Shown here: piece by piece, positions 1-6,839 of the stretch
How the letters are laid out: each line of letters starts with the position of its first letter
Position numbering within the stretch: the first letter of the stretch is position 1
Source: Hydrogenophilus sp.
GTDB lineage: Bacteria > Pseudomonadota > Gammaproteobacteria > Burkholderiales > Thiobacillaceae
NCBI GenBank assembly: GCA_020725195.1
Contig: DYFL01000020.1
Span: 1-41,258, forward strand
DNA: 41,258 nucleotides
Reading direction: 5' to 3'
The notes under the pieces: generated by a model
Database searches by the model: none
The model's input: only the letters and a program-made list of their open reading frames with translations
Told to the model about the DNA's origin: nothing
Program-made: the position numbers and the translations under genes

Positions 1-16
1 TCGCGCTGGGGTACGT

Positions 17-103
17 GCCCGGATGGTGGAACAGGTAGACACAAGGGACTTAAAATCCCTCGCAAGCGATTGCGTGCCGGTTCGAGTCCGGCTCCGGGCA
101 CCA
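17..103 (+). tRNA. tRNA-Leu (anticodon UAA)
   Basis: An 87-nt class II tRNA with encoded CCA. The acceptor pairs GCCCGGA with TCCGGGC. The anticodon stem AGGGA/TCCCT (44-48/56-60) encloses the loop CTTAAAA, giving anticodon UAA at 51-53. It has a long variable arm and a normal TTCGAGT T-loop. It is the target of the integrated element: its 3' half recurs at 16409-16464. The 3' half now in the intact gene probably came in with the element, because its variable arm differs from that of the distal copy. Confidence 0.96.
46..98 (+). repeat. attL: tRNA-Leu 3'-half copy, left
   Basis: This segment runs from the anticodon stem-loop to the acceptor stem and matches 16409-16459 in two blocks of 18 and 27 bp. 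The variable arms between the blocks differ (14 bp of CGCAAGCGATTGCG type here, a shorter CGCCGCAAGGCG type at the right end). The crossover therefore most likely took place in the left block, the anticodon stem-loop, a usual target of tRNA-specific tyrosine recombinases. Confidence 0.85.
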
Positions 104-162
104 GTAAATACAATGACTTGCGTTACTTTCGCTTTCTCTCGACTTCTCTCTGTTTCTCTCGC

Positions 163-237
163 TTGTCACCCACCATGGTGACAGCAGGGTGACAAAGCTA
201 AGTCCCGGCGGTATCGGGAGTTGCGCGTTTGTCACCC
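163..237. promoter_or_regulatory. Candidate integrase/excisionase arm-type sites, left end
   Basis: The motif TTGTCACCC or its complement GGGTGACAA occurs at 163-171 (inverted), 187-195 (direct) and 229-237 (inverted), with a shorter GGTGACA at 177-183. The same motif occurs twice at the other end of the element (16341-16360). Repeats shared only by the two ends, near the crossover sites, are the usual layout of arm-type sites for tyrosine integrases. Binding itself is inferred. Confidence 0.55.
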
Positions 238-243
238 ATATGC

Positions 244-273
244 TTGACTTGCGCTGAATATTTCAGATAGCCT
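244..273 (+). promoter_or_regulatory. Possible promoter for the left operon
   Basis: TTGACT at 244-249 is followed after 18 bp by TAGCCT at 268-273. The -35 is good and the -10 is poor. It lies between the putative integrase-binding repeats and the hairpin leader, and points at the genes beginning at 436. No better candidate is visible in this gap. Confidence 0.3.
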
Positions 274-290
274 ATTCGCGTGGTGTACAG

Positions 291-411
291 GGGGCATGGT
301 GCCCCCGGCTGCAGTTCCTGGGGGTGGAGATACCCGGGCCAGCCAGTAAGTGGCTGGGGAGACGGTCTCCCGAAGCGCCTGCCGTCTCGCTCCCATGGCT
401 GCTGCCATGGG
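291..411 (+). other. Structured leader with serial hairpins
   Basis: Four perfect inverted repeats follow one another in 120 bp: GGGGCA/TGCCCC (291-296/300-305), CCAGCCA/TGGCTGG (339-345/351-357), GGGAGAC/GTCTCCC (357-363/365-371, adjoining the previous arm) and CCCATGGC/GCCATGGG (392-399/404-411). No reading frame here looks like a protein. The block sits just before the first gene. It could be a regulatory RNA leader, a counter-transcribed replication-control RNA locus, or a protein-binding array. Which of these applies is not shown by the sequence. Confidence 0.5.
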
Positions 412-435
412 TGGGTACCTGCAGAGGTAACCACC

Positions 436-864
436 ATGCACACTCACCACCACCACCACGAAGCCGCATCGCTGCCGGCATCTATCCTCTCCGCCGCTGT
501 TGGCGAGACTTCCCAATCAGTACCTGTTGTTCAAGTAGTCCTGAATTTTCCGCCCGTGGTTGGGTATGAAGGCCTTGGGCAGCTGCTCAATAAGACGGTC
601 CAGACGCTTCAGGCGGACCGCTCTCGCAATCCTGATTCCGTACCTCCTGCCTCGACCCCGCCCGGCTCCCGCACGCCGCTTTGGATCGTCGCGGACGTGA
701 TCGCTTGGCTCCAGCAGCACAAAGATCAGCCTGCCACCCGCCGCGCACCCAAGCGCAAGGCCGGTCCTGGCGCCAGCACCAAGCCCGAGCGCCTGGCGGC
801 ACAAGCTGCCGGGCTGACCGTCACGGAATGGCGGGCGCAGCAGGCCCAAGGGGGTGCAGCGTGA
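436..864 (+). CDS. Small AlpA/excisionase-like DNA-binding protein
   Basis: A 142-residue protein with no confident family. The ATG at 436 is chosen because AGAGG lies 8 bases upstream and the longer frame would run through the hairpin leader. The centre (about residues 65-95) has the layout PPGSRTPLWIVADVIAWLQQ, like the C-terminal half of AlpA/excisionase-type helix-turn-helix proteins, where a hydrophobic strand precedes a W-containing helix. The tail (95-142) is basic and rich in Lys, Arg and Ala. A natural run of five His follows the start. It overlaps the next gene by 4 bases, so the two are translationally coupled. A role in excision or in control of the left operon is inferred from position. 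Confidence 0.5.
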   Translation: MHTHHHHHEAASLPASILSAAVGETSQSVPVVQVVLNFPPVVGYEGLGQLLNKTVQTLQADRSRNPDSVPPASTPPGSRTPLWIVADVIAWLQQHKDQPATRRAPKRKAGPGASTKPERLAAQAAGLTVTEWRAQQAQGGAA

Positions 865-1112
865 GCGCCCTGATCATTGGCTGGAAATCCATCGCCCGTC
901 GCATGGGTTGTGAGGAGAGCACCGCGCGCCGTTGGGAACGGGACGGCCTGATCCAGGTCGCCCGCACACCCCGAGGGGTGGCGGCCGACCCGGACGCCCT
1001 GGACGCCACATTGCGCCGCCTGGGCCAGATCACCTATCCCACCACCGACCGCCCTGGCCGGCGCTCCAGGGCGAGTCTGGCGCAGTATCTGGGGAGGGTG
1101 AGCCATGGCTGA
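861..1112 (+). CDS. Small MerR/AlpA-like helix-turn-helix protein
   Basis: An 83-residue protein starting at GTG 861, which overlaps the preceding stop codon (GTGA). Residues 6-35 contain GWKSIARRMGCEESTARRWE, a winged-helix or MerR-type recognition segment in which an Arg-Trp-Glu ends the second helix. A basic region follows. Such short proteins act as excisionases or repressors in integrated elements. It lies between another putative DNA-binding protein and the replication-like gene, so it may control replication or excision. I cannot choose between these roles. Confidence 0.6.
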   Translation: MSALIIGWKSIARRMGCEESTARRWERDGLIQVARTPRGVAADPDALDATLRRLGQITYPTTDRPGRRSRASLAQYLGRVSHG

Positions 1113-2058
1113 GGGACAGCGGCACTCAGGCATACGTCACCCAGCCGGCGGGCGTTACATCCGCCTCGACCTGTGGGCAGTGGAAGAGCTGGGACATGCA
1201 GGGGCGGCCACACTGTCCGTGCTGGAGTTCTGGGACCATCTGCGCGACGAGCGGCTGGAATGGATGCAGCGCGACGTGGCCGACTTGGTTGACGCGCTCA
1301 AGGGTCTGTACGCGCGCGACAAGGTGCGCGCCGCTCGGCGGGCGCTGATGGCTCGCGGCTGGCTGGAAGAAGATCGGCGCACAGTGCTGATAGGGCAGCT
1401 TTACAAGCCGCAGACCTGGGTGCGGCTGAGAACAGACAAGATCAATGCCTGGATTGAAGAAAAAATAGATAAATCAAAGCAGTGCGAAAAATCGCACTCC
1501 GGCAATGCGAAAAATCGCACTCCCGAAGTGCGAAAAATCGCATCTACTACTAACAGTACTTCAACTTCAATATCATCCCCCACCCCCCAATCCCCCGCCC
1601 CCCAGGCGGGGGATTCCGAACCGGCCCCAGCCGGTTCGGGGGGAGGGGAGGGAGGGGGAGGTCAGGAAAAAGAAAACCCCCAGGCCGAGCAGGGCGAGGG
1701 GGTTGGGCTGGAGGGGCTGGAAGCTCTCCAGGAAGGTCTTGCAGCCCAAATCCTACCACTTCTAGAAGGGCTACCGCTTGCCCGCCGGCAGGCACTCCTG
1801 GACCGGCTGGTAGGCGATGTGAGGGAGGGAGGGGTCAAGGCACCTGCCAGGCTGCTCCAGTACTGGATCCGCGAGGGGGCTGCCTGGGCACAGTCCCCCG
1901 CAGGGGAGGCGGTCGCGCGGGCCAGGCTGGCCGCTCAGCGTGTAGCTGCTGCCCGGCAGGCCAAGCCGGAGGTGGATCTAGCCGCCTGCGCTAAGGGCGC
2001 CGCGATCCTGGCACGCGTGGCGAGCCGTCGCGCTGCAAGGCGTGACTCCGTAACCTAA
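1105..2058 (+). CDS. Putative replication initiator with internal iterons
   Basis: A 317-residue protein beginning 8 bases before the previous gene ends. Residues 1-115 look like a winged-helix replication-protein N-domain (RHPAGGRYIRLDLWAVEELG, then helical segments rich in Arg and Trp). Residues 120-205 are low complexity. In the DNA this part holds three 23-bp palindromic repeats (1482-1543) and two GC-rich hairpins. Residues 205-317 are helical and charged, possibly a partner-binding domain. An origin inside an initiator gene is known from lambda O and many phage or plasmid replication genes, so I infer an initiator. No catalytic rolling-circle motif is seen. A stand-alone transcription factor is the alternative. 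Confidence 0.5.
   Translation: MAEGQRHSGIRHPAGGRYIRLDLWAVEELGHAGAATLSVLEFWDHLRDERLEWMQRDVADLVDALKGLYARDKVRAARRALMARGWLEEDRRTVLIGQLYKPQTWVRLRTDKINAWIEEKIDKSKQCEKSHSGNAKNRTPEVRKIASTTNSTSTSISSPTPQSPAPQAGDSEPAPAGSGGGEGGGGQEKENPQAEQGEGVGLEGLEALQEGLAAQILPLLEGLPLARRQALLDRLVGDVREGGVKAPARLLQYWIREGAAWAQSPAGEAVARARLAAQRVAAARQAKPEVDLAACAKGAAILARVASRRAARRDSVT
1482..1543 (+). repeat. Three 23-bp palindromic iterons
   Basis: GTGCGAAAAATCGCAC begins at 1482. Near-copies begin at 1505 (first base A) and 1528 (last base T). The spacing is exactly 23 bp. Each unit is itself an inverted repeat (TGCGA, AAAA, TCGCA). A less GC-rich stretch follows (1544-1577), then two hairpins, CCCCGCC/GGCGGGG-type near 1592-1612 and CCGAACCGG/CCGGTTCGG near 1617-1641. 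This is the usual look of an iteron origin. Confidence 0.7.
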
Positions 2059-2064
2059 GCGCAC

Positions 2065-2102
2065 CCCCGCCAACAGGCCTACGAGGCCCTTGGCGGGGTT
2101 TT
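2065..2102 (+). terminator. Rho-independent terminator after the replication-like gene
   Basis: CCCCGCCAA (2065-2073) pairs perfectly with TTGGCGGGG (2090-2098), and TTTT follows at 2099-2102. It closes the left operon just after the stop at 2058. Confidence 0.85.
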
Positions 2103-2190
2103 CACGCCCTCAGGCATAGTTACCCGTGCCCGCCCCACCCAAGTCGCCTCAAATCGCAGCAACCATTTATCCCTCCCCTGCCGCGATCTT

Positions 2191-2202
2191 GCACACGTGT
2201 GC
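2191..2202. promoter_or_regulatory. 12-bp palindrome upstream of the envelope/mobilisation operon
   Basis: GCACACGTGTGC is a perfect palindrome 4 bp before the 51-bp shared box. It could be an operator. The second copy of the box (9504) lacks it. Confidence 0.3.
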
Positions 2203-2205
2203 ACA

Positions 2206-2256
2206 CGAACGGGCAGAAACGGGCAGAAATCAGACCTGGCGGCGTAGCTAGCTGAC
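2206..2256 (+). promoter_or_regulatory. 51-bp shared upstream box, copy A
   Basis: This 51-bp segment matches 9504-9554 at 49 of 51 positions. It contains two direct copies of CGGGCAGAAA followed by CAGACCTGGCGGCGTAGCTA. The next GTG start (2288) is 31 bp after it, and the other copy ends 32 bp before a GTG start (9587). Equal spacing to two unrelated exported-protein genes suggests a common promoter or activator site. No sigma70 -35/-10 pair is evident inside it. Confidence 0.6.
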
Positions 2257-2287
2257 ACTGGGGCCACCATCACGCAAGGAGCCCCCA

Positions 2288-2518
2288 GTGAACAACCTCC
2301 TCCCCCTTTTCCTCCTGCTAGCGCCCGCCGGTCCCGACGGGATGCCCGACCTCTCGGCGGCACAGGTCCTGAGCTGTACTACAGCCACCGGGCAGGATGC
2401 CGTGGCCCTGGAACGCGAGCGCCGGCGGCTCGTGGACGCCCAGTTCCTGGAGCGAAGCCGGCAGCAGCTCAAGGAGCTCGACGAATTTATTGCCTTGCAA
2501 AAAGGAGATCAGCAGTGA
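2288..2518 (+). CDS. Small putative exported protein
   Basis: A 76-residue protein starting at GTG 2288 after a GGAG Shine-Dalgarno. The N-terminus MNNLLPLFLLLAPAG is a short hydrophobic signal-like segment. The rest is a charged helix with heptad-like spacing (about 38-72, many Arg, Glu, Gln and Leu), likely a coiled coil. It is the first gene of the long envelope/mobilisation operon and overlaps the next start by 4 bases. It has one internal Cys (about residue 30). No family is recognised. Confidence 0.6.
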   Translation: MNNLLPLFLLLAPAGPDGMPDLSAAQVLSCTTATGQDAVALERERRRLVDAQFLERSRQQLKELDEFIALQKGDQQ

Positions 2519-3261
2519 AACCCATCCTCCCCTCTATCCTCCTACTGGCCCTTGCCAGCACTGCCGCGCATGCTGGCCTGTTCGACGAATCGAGCAGCCC
2601 CTCCAACCCCAGCGGATCCTCGTACGCCCGGGGCGAAGTCATGAGCCAGGGCGAAGCTCAAGAGGGCGTGATTGTGAGCTCTCGGCTCGTGCAGATCGAG
2701 GCGTCGAAAGCCGCCCAGGCAGTGGGTACGGGCGGCGGCGCGATCGCGGGCGGGGCCGTGGGCAGTCAGATCGGCAAGGGCGACGGCAAGACCATCGCCA
2801 CGCTGCTTGGCGCCCTGGCTGGCGGCGTGGCCGGCCACGCGGCCACCGACTCCATCGCCAAAATCGACGGCTGGGAATTGGTTGTGCAGACCCAATCCTG
2901 GGGCGGCAGCAAACTCGTGAGCATCGTGCAGGCCGCCGAGCCGGGGCAGTTTTTTAAGCCCGGGGATCGCGTTTTCCTCGTCAAGTCCAGTTCGGGTTGG
3001 AACGCTCCCTCCCGCGCCGTCCTGGCCCCGCCTCAGCCCCCGAAACTCTGCGACGACGCGGCTCAAGAAATCAAAAAATCCCGCGCGGAAATCGACCGCC
3101 TGACCCGCGAGCGCGACCGCTTCGCGGAGGCCCTGGAAGCCTCCCGATACCAGCCCCGGACGGTGAGCCGGACCGCCCCCAAACCTGCCCCGAAACCCGC
3201 GACGAAGGCCCAGCCCACAGAGGCCAAGCCAGCCCCCGCCACCTCTATCAAGCTCAACTGA
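2515..3261 (+). CDS. Exported glycine-zipper protein (SlyB/17-kDa antigen-like)
   Basis: A 248-residue protein with a clear Sec signal peptide (ALASTAAHA, cleavage after about residue 20). Residues 60-115 carry a glycine-zipper membrane module (GTGGGAIAGGAVGSQIGKG, then a second Gly/Ala helix), followed by the beta segment of SlyB/Rickettsia 17-kDa-type outer-membrane proteins (GWELVVQTQ, FKPGDRVFLV). Residues 175-205 look like a coiled coil, and the tail is a Pro/Ala/Lys-rich linker of the periplasm-spanning kind. No lipobox is present, unlike SlyB itself. It lies in a mobilisation operon, so a role in cell-envelope remodelling during transfer is possible but inferred. Confidence 0.75.
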   Translation: MKPILPSILLLALASTAAHAGLFDESSSPSNPSGSSYARGEVMSQGEAQEGVIVSSRLVQIEASKAAQAVGTGGGAIAGGAVGSQIGKGDGKTIATLLGALAGGVAGHAATDSIAKIDGWELVVQTQSWGGSKLVSIVQAAEPGQFFKPGDRVFLVKSSSGWNAPSRAVLAPPQPPKLCDDAAQEIKKSRAEIDRLTRERDRFAEALEASRYQPRTVSRTAPKPAPKPATKAQPTEAKPAPATSIKLN

Positions 3262-3272
3262 AAGGAATTCAC

Positions 3273-3692
3273 GTGGACCTCAACATTAGGAAAATCGCCT
3301 TGTACGGCGGGGCCTTCCTGGCCCTGACCGCCGCCGCGGCCACCTATCACTACGTGGTTGTCGCCCCGGGCAAAGAGAAAGAGCCGACCCGCGCGGAAAA
3401 GCTCGCCCGCGCCTGCACGGTGACGGGCTATAAGAGTGGCTCCCCCCAGGTGACCACCCAAACCTCGGGGGCCAACACGATTGTCCGTTTCCACGAGGCC
3501 CCGCAAAAGTTTTTGGGGCTGCGTGCGCTGATGGACGGCGAGGTCAAAAAGGTCCAATTCCTCTATGGCCTCTACGGCCCGGAAACGGTGGTCTACAACA
3601 CCCTCAGCTACCCCTGGCCGATGAGCGTGGAACGCGACGGCACCACGGTCATCCTGATGCCTGAGGCACACTGTGAGGGGGGCGTGAAATGA
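3273..3692 (+). CDS. Membrane-anchored hypothetical protein
   Basis: A 139-residue protein starting at GTG 3273 (AAAGGA upstream). One N-terminal transmembrane helix (about residues 8-29) precedes a small domain with two Cys (residue 48 and near the C-terminus, EAHCEGG) that would face the periplasm and could form a disulphide. It lies 11 bases after the glycine-zipper gene and overlaps the next start (ATGA). No family is recognised. The context suggests an envelope component of the same apparatus. Confidence 0.6.
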   Translation: MDLNIRKIALYGGAFLALTAAAATYHYVVVAPGKEKEPTRAEKLARACTVTGYKSGSPQVTTQTSGANTIVRFHEAPQKFLGLRALMDGEVKKVQFLYGLYGPETVVYNTLSYPWPMSVERDGTTVILMPEAHCEGGVK

Positions 3693-3982
3693 CGCTGACG
3701 ACCACCCAGAAATACGCGGTGGTCGTGTCCGCCGCCGCGCTGCTGCTAGTCCTGGTGCTGGCCGTGACCGCCGACTCCCCCGCCCGCGAGCAGCTGGCCG
3801 AGGCGCATGCGGCAATCCATGCGCCGGCTGTCCCTGCGGTTCGGGCGGAGCACTTCCGCCCGATCCTCGAGGCCGGCGACATGCCCAAGGACGCCGAAGC
3901 CGCGATCAAGGAGATGGAGCGTGCTGGCGCCAGCCAGGCGGAGATCGATGCACTGCGCCAGGCCCTGGAGGCCGGGCGATGA
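3689..3982 (+). CDS. Small single-pass membrane protein
   Basis: A 97-residue protein overlapping both neighbours by 4 bases. The transmembrane helix is at about residues 8-27 (VVVSAAALLLVLVLAV). An Ala/Glu-rich soluble helical domain follows, ending in a helix-turn-helix-like AGASQAEIDALRQALEAG. No family is recognised. Its position within an unbroken chain of overlapping genes shows that it belongs to the operon that also encodes the coupling ATPase and relaxase. Confidence 0.6.
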   Translation: MTLTTTQKYAVVVSAAALLLVLVLAVTADSPAREQLAEAHAAIHAPAVPAVRAEHFRPILEAGDMPKDAEAAIKEMERAGASQAEIDALRQALEAGR

Positions 3983-4266
3983 GCGGCCACGCATGCCTCA
4001 GCTGCGGGGGCGCGCTCAAGCGTGTCTTCTCGCGCCGCGCCGGCACGCACTTTTGGATGTGCGCCGGCTGCGGTCGCGCCTTCGCGGACGAGGGCGGCCA
4101 GCCCGCTGCCATGCCGCTGCGGGGCGACCCGGATCCTGCTGTGCTGTGTCCCGTGTGCGGCTCGGCCATGTGCTTGGTGTGGGGTGCTCGGAACGGCAAT
4201 TTCTGGTCCTGCTCCAGGCACCCGCATTGCAAGGGCACACGGGAGATCGAGGAGGCCCAACCGTGA
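3979..4266 (+). CDS. Double zinc-ribbon protein, topoisomerase-type C4 finger
   Basis: A 95-residue protein with two predicted zinc sites: C6-x2-C9 with C28-x2-C31, and C57-x2-C60 with C78-x5-C84. The second (CPVCGSAM, then FWSCSRHPHCKG) has the spacing of the topoisomerase I C-terminal zinc finger (zf-C4_Topoisom), which binds single-stranded DNA. No topoisomerase catalytic domain is present. Small proteins of this type are common beside conjugation and replication genes. An accessory DNA-binding role in relaxosome processing is inferred. Confidence 0.75.
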   Translation: MSGHACLSCGGALKRVFSRRAGTHFWMCAGCGRAFADEGGQPAAMPLRGDPDPAVLCPVCGSAMCLVWGARNGNFWSCSRHPHCKGTREIEEAQP

Positions 4267-4436
4267 GCAAAAAAATCCTCGTCCTCGAGTTCCACCGCCG
4301 CGATTACCAGGCGATCCAGCGCGCAGCCCGCCTGGCGCGCATGGGCGTACACGATTTCGCCGCCTTGGCTGCCTGGCGGGTAGCCAGGGAAACCCTCGAA
4401 GAGGCGCGCACAGGGCGCCGGGAGGCCGCGAAATGA
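4263..4436 (+). CDS. Small hypothetical protein, possible ribbon-helix-helix
   Basis: A 57-residue protein from GTG 4263, overlapping the previous stop (GTGA) and the next start (ATGA). KKILVLEFHRRDYQAIQRAA could form a beta strand followed by a helix, as in ribbon-helix-helix DNA-binding proteins, with a charged C-terminal helix. The evidence for function is weak. That it is a gene is supported by the exact overlaps on both sides. Confidence 0.5.
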   Translation: MSKKILVLEFHRRDYQAIQRAARLARMGVHDFAALAAWRVARETLEEARTGRREAAK

Positions 4437-4828
4437 GCGCGTCCCACAGCCTGCAGACCCGCTATCACGACTCCTGGCTGGCCCTGAAGCTTGCCGTGGT
4501 GGTCTGGGCGGGCCTCACGCTCCTGGGCGAGGCCGCCTATATCGGCCACGTGACCGCCAGCCTGCCCCCCGCGGGCCGCGAGGCCTGGTGGGCATGGCAG
4601 ACCAGCCGCGTGCTGCTTGATCTCGGGGGCGGCCACTGGCCCGCCCCCGTCTGGGGTGGCACCGTCGCGGACGTGCTCACCACCCTGATCGACACCCTCA
4701 CCCCCGCAGAACTGACCGAGTGGGACGCCCAGCGCGCCCGCCTGGTGCAGATCCCCGCAGCAACCGCGGCCCTGGTCCTGGCGGCCTGGGCTGGTCTCGG
4801 CATCAAACGGAGGACTCACAATGCTTGA
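4433..4828 (+). CDS. Two-pass membrane protein
   Basis: A 131-residue protein with transmembrane helices at about residues 16-39 (LALKLAVVVWAGLTLLGEAAY) and 107-124 (ATAALVLAAWAGLGI), and a Trp-rich loop between them. The basic C-terminus ends in IKRRTHNA. It overlaps both neighbours. No family is recognised. The topology (both ends cytoplasmic, loop outside) suggests a membrane partner of the coupling ATPase encoded two genes downstream, but this is inference. Confidence 0.55.
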   Translation: MSASHSLQTRYHDSWLALKLAVVVWAGLTLLGEAAYIGHVTASLPPAGREAWWAWQTSRVLLDLGGGHWPAPVWGGTVADVLTTLIDTLTPAELTEWDAQRARLVQIPAATAALVLAAWAGLGIKRRTHNA

Positions 4829-5104
4829 TCGAAAACTGTGCGCGGATTTGGCGCTACTGGACGCAGCACTTCTCGCAATCCGGGGCTCTCCTGGAAGGGT
4901 CAATCAGATGCAGCGGCTGATCTGGCAGACGCAGTCCACAACCTGCCGGATCTTCACGCGAGGGGGCAAATAATCAAACACAACTGGATTAAGCGAGACC
5001 TTGAGAAGTACCTCGCCAAGTGGGGCGCCCTCAGGGAGGTGGCGATTTTCGCGAGTGTCGCCCGCACCTGGATTGAGACACACAAGGAGGAAAACCGTGA
5101 TTGA
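4821..5104 (+). pseudogene. Small gene apparently split by a frameshift
   Basis: The frame opening at ATG 4821 starts with MLDRKLCADLALLDAALLAI but stops at 4971-4973 after 50 codons. From about 4910 another frame continues plausibly as AADLADAVHNLPDL, then a helical region to the stop at 5102-5104, which overlaps the coupling-protein start. Joining the frames near 4905-4912 gives about 93 residues. The LADAxHNLP segment looks like a real conserved motif, whereas the end of the first frame does not. A sequencing error, a true mutation or a programmed shift are all possible. No strong slippery heptamer is visible. Confidence 0.5.
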
Positions 5105-6836
5105 CACTCTGATCGATCTTGTTGGCGCCATCCTCGGCCTGGCCTTCATGGCCGTGCTCGGCATCTGGCTCTGGGAGCGCGTAGGCGCGGAAGGTCGGTG
5201 GCGGTGGCTTGCGATTGCGGGCGCTGCTGGATTCCTCGGCGGCCTCGCGCAGTGGGGTTTCGCGGGGGCGATGCCCGCCGCCCTGACCGTCGCCAGCCTC
5301 GTCGGGGCCTGGATGGCGTGGACGTATCAGCCTGCGGCTGGCAGTAGCGCCTACGCCGATGTCACTGAGGACCGGGCCAGGCTTGAGCAGCTGGCCGAAC
5401 CGTTTGATCCCGAAGATTATGTGGACCTGGCCCGGGGTGTTTTTATCGGTCTGGATGAGGCGCGGAAACCGGTCTACGTGCCTCACGCGTCGATCTACAA
5501 GAAGCATACCGAGATCATGGGGGCCTCTGGCACCGGGAAAAGCTCTGTGGCCGGCCTCATCATGGGCCAGCTGCTGGGTCTAGGGGAGACTGTGGTCGTG
5601 GTTGACCCCAAGGACGACGCCAACCTCCTGGGCGTGTTAGCCCGCATGGCTCGCAAATGGGGCGTCCCCGTGCATGTCCTGGATCTGCGAATGGGGGCGC
5701 CAGTGCAGGCAAACCCGTTCCTGGGCGCCCGCCCCGACCAAGTGGAAACTCTGTTGCAAGCAGCCCTGGAACTTGGGAAGAGTGGCAACGCCGCGGTGGA
5801 TTTCCACCGCGGGGAAGACCGCGAGGCCACCGGATACCTCGCCAAGGCCTTGGAAGACGGCGCAACCACCTTCCCTGAACTGCTGCACTTTGCCAGCCAG
5901 GACGAGAGGATTACCGAGAAAAAGAACCTCTGGCGCGAGTTCCGACAGCTCGCGCGTCTGCCCGCATTGCAAGCCGAAGCGGGGCTAGACCTGAGGGAGG
6001 CAATCGAATACCCAGGCCTGCTGTATGTGATCGGCAGCACAGAGGACGACAAGGTGTTCGCCGCTCAACGCCTCGTACTGCAACGTATCCTGCAGATCAT
6101 CAACGATCGCACGGACAAGAGCCGTCCAGTCTGCCTGTTCCTAGACGAGCTGAAATATATCCTCAGCAACCCGACGCTAAGGGCAGCTGGGACCATCCGG
6201 GACCGGAATTGCCACATCGTCTTCGCGCATCAATCCCTCGGTGATTTGCACGACTGCCCCGGGCTCGATGCGAACGCCGTTGTCGGCGCAGTGTGGGGTA
6301 ACTCCAGTCTGCGATTCATTTACAAACTCGAAGACGAGAAGACGGCCGGGCAGTTGGAAAAGCTGGCAGGCAAGATCAAGGCTAAGGCTGCAGCCTCCTC
6401 CACGAACGACAACGGAACCACTGAGAGTGTGCGCGATGCCGACCGCCCACTGTTACCACAGCACGTCTTTACCAATCTCCCAAGGCCTGAGGATATTGCC
6501 CCCGGTGCTGCATCCGTTGGCGTGGTGTTCGGCCTCGGCGTGGCTTTCCTACTTTCCACCCGTTACCTGGACAGCGGGCCGAAGCCAGAACCCATCCCTG
6601 CGGATCCTGCTCTCAGAAACGATGTGAGCGCCCCGGCCGGCAACATGCTACCAGCCCCGGGCCCCATCGAGGCCCCGGCGGTCGCCGTCGTCGTCCTCGA
6701 TCCCGTCCACGATCTCGGCCCTGCTGCCCTGGACGACCTGGTGGCCATGGCCGCCGGTGACGAGGCGCCCGCCGAAGCGGCTCTGCCAGCGCCGGCTGTC
6801 GAATCCCTGGACGATCTGCTCGCGGATGGGAGGTGA
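5097..6836 (+). CDS. MobB/T4CP-like coupling ATPase
   Basis: A 579-residue protein from GTG 5097, chosen for the strong AAGGAGG 6 bases upstream; it overlaps the preceding frame. N-terminal helices at about 5-26, 37-56 and 60-77 anchor it in the membrane. The HerA/FtsK/TraD-type motor follows: Walker A GASGTGKSS (142-150), VVVDPKDD (167-174), Walker B VCLFLDELK with D350-E351, and an FAHQSLGD sensor segment. After the motor comes a Pro/Ala-rich tail. With the next gene it resembles the MobB-MobC pair of CloDF13, where MobB is the coupling protein. It would bring the relaxase-DNA complex to a helper's secretion channel. A filamentous-phage Zot protein is unlikely: Zot lacks this long TraD-like core. 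Confidence 0.8.
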   Translation: MIDTLIDLVGAILGLAFMAVLGIWLWERVGAEGRWRWLAIAGAAGFLGGLAQWGFAGAMPAALTVASLVGAWMAWTYQPAAGSSAYADVTEDRARLEQLAEPFDPEDYVDLARGVFIGLDEARKPVYVPHASIYKKHTEIMGASGTGKSSVAGLIMGQLLGLGETVVVVDPKDDANLLGVLARMARKWGVPVHVLDLRMGAPVQANPFLGARPDQVETLLQAALELGKSGNAAVDFHRGEDREATGYLAKALEDGATTFPELLHFASQDERITEKKNLWREFRQLARLPALQAEAGLDLREAIEYPGLLYVIGSTEDDKVFAAQRLVLQRILQIINDRTDKSRPVCLFLDELKYILSNPTLRAAGTIRDRNCHIVFAHQSLGDLHDCPGLDANAVVGAVWGNSSLRFIYKLEDEKTAGQLEKLAGKIKAKAAASSTNDNGTTESVRDADRPLLPQHVFTNLPRPEDIAPGAASVGVVFGLGVAFLLSTRYLDSGPKPEPIPADPALRNDVSAPAGNMLPAPGPIEAPAVAVVVLDPVHDLGPAALDDLVAMAAGDEAPAEAALPAPAVESLDDLLADGR

Positions 6837-6839
6837 GCC

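Noticed and set aside
436-470. Artificial His tag or vector contamination
   Set aside because: The His run is short, uses a repeated CAC codon, is preceded by a normal ribosome-binding site, and the surrounding sequence is continuous with the element. A second natural His run occurs at the end of the 13516-13881 protein.
2288-4828. Complete type IV secretion pore encoded by the small membrane genes
   Set aside because: No VirB4-like ATPase, VirB6, VirB8, VirB9, VirB10 or pilin signature was seen, and the proteins are too small and too few.
5097-6836. Filamentous-phage Zot-type assembly ATPase, making the element an inovirus
   Set aside because: The protein has the long HerA/TraD-like core with N-terminal membrane helices and precedes a MobC-like gene. 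No coat-protein cluster, adsorption protein or phage rolling-circle initiator is recognisable.
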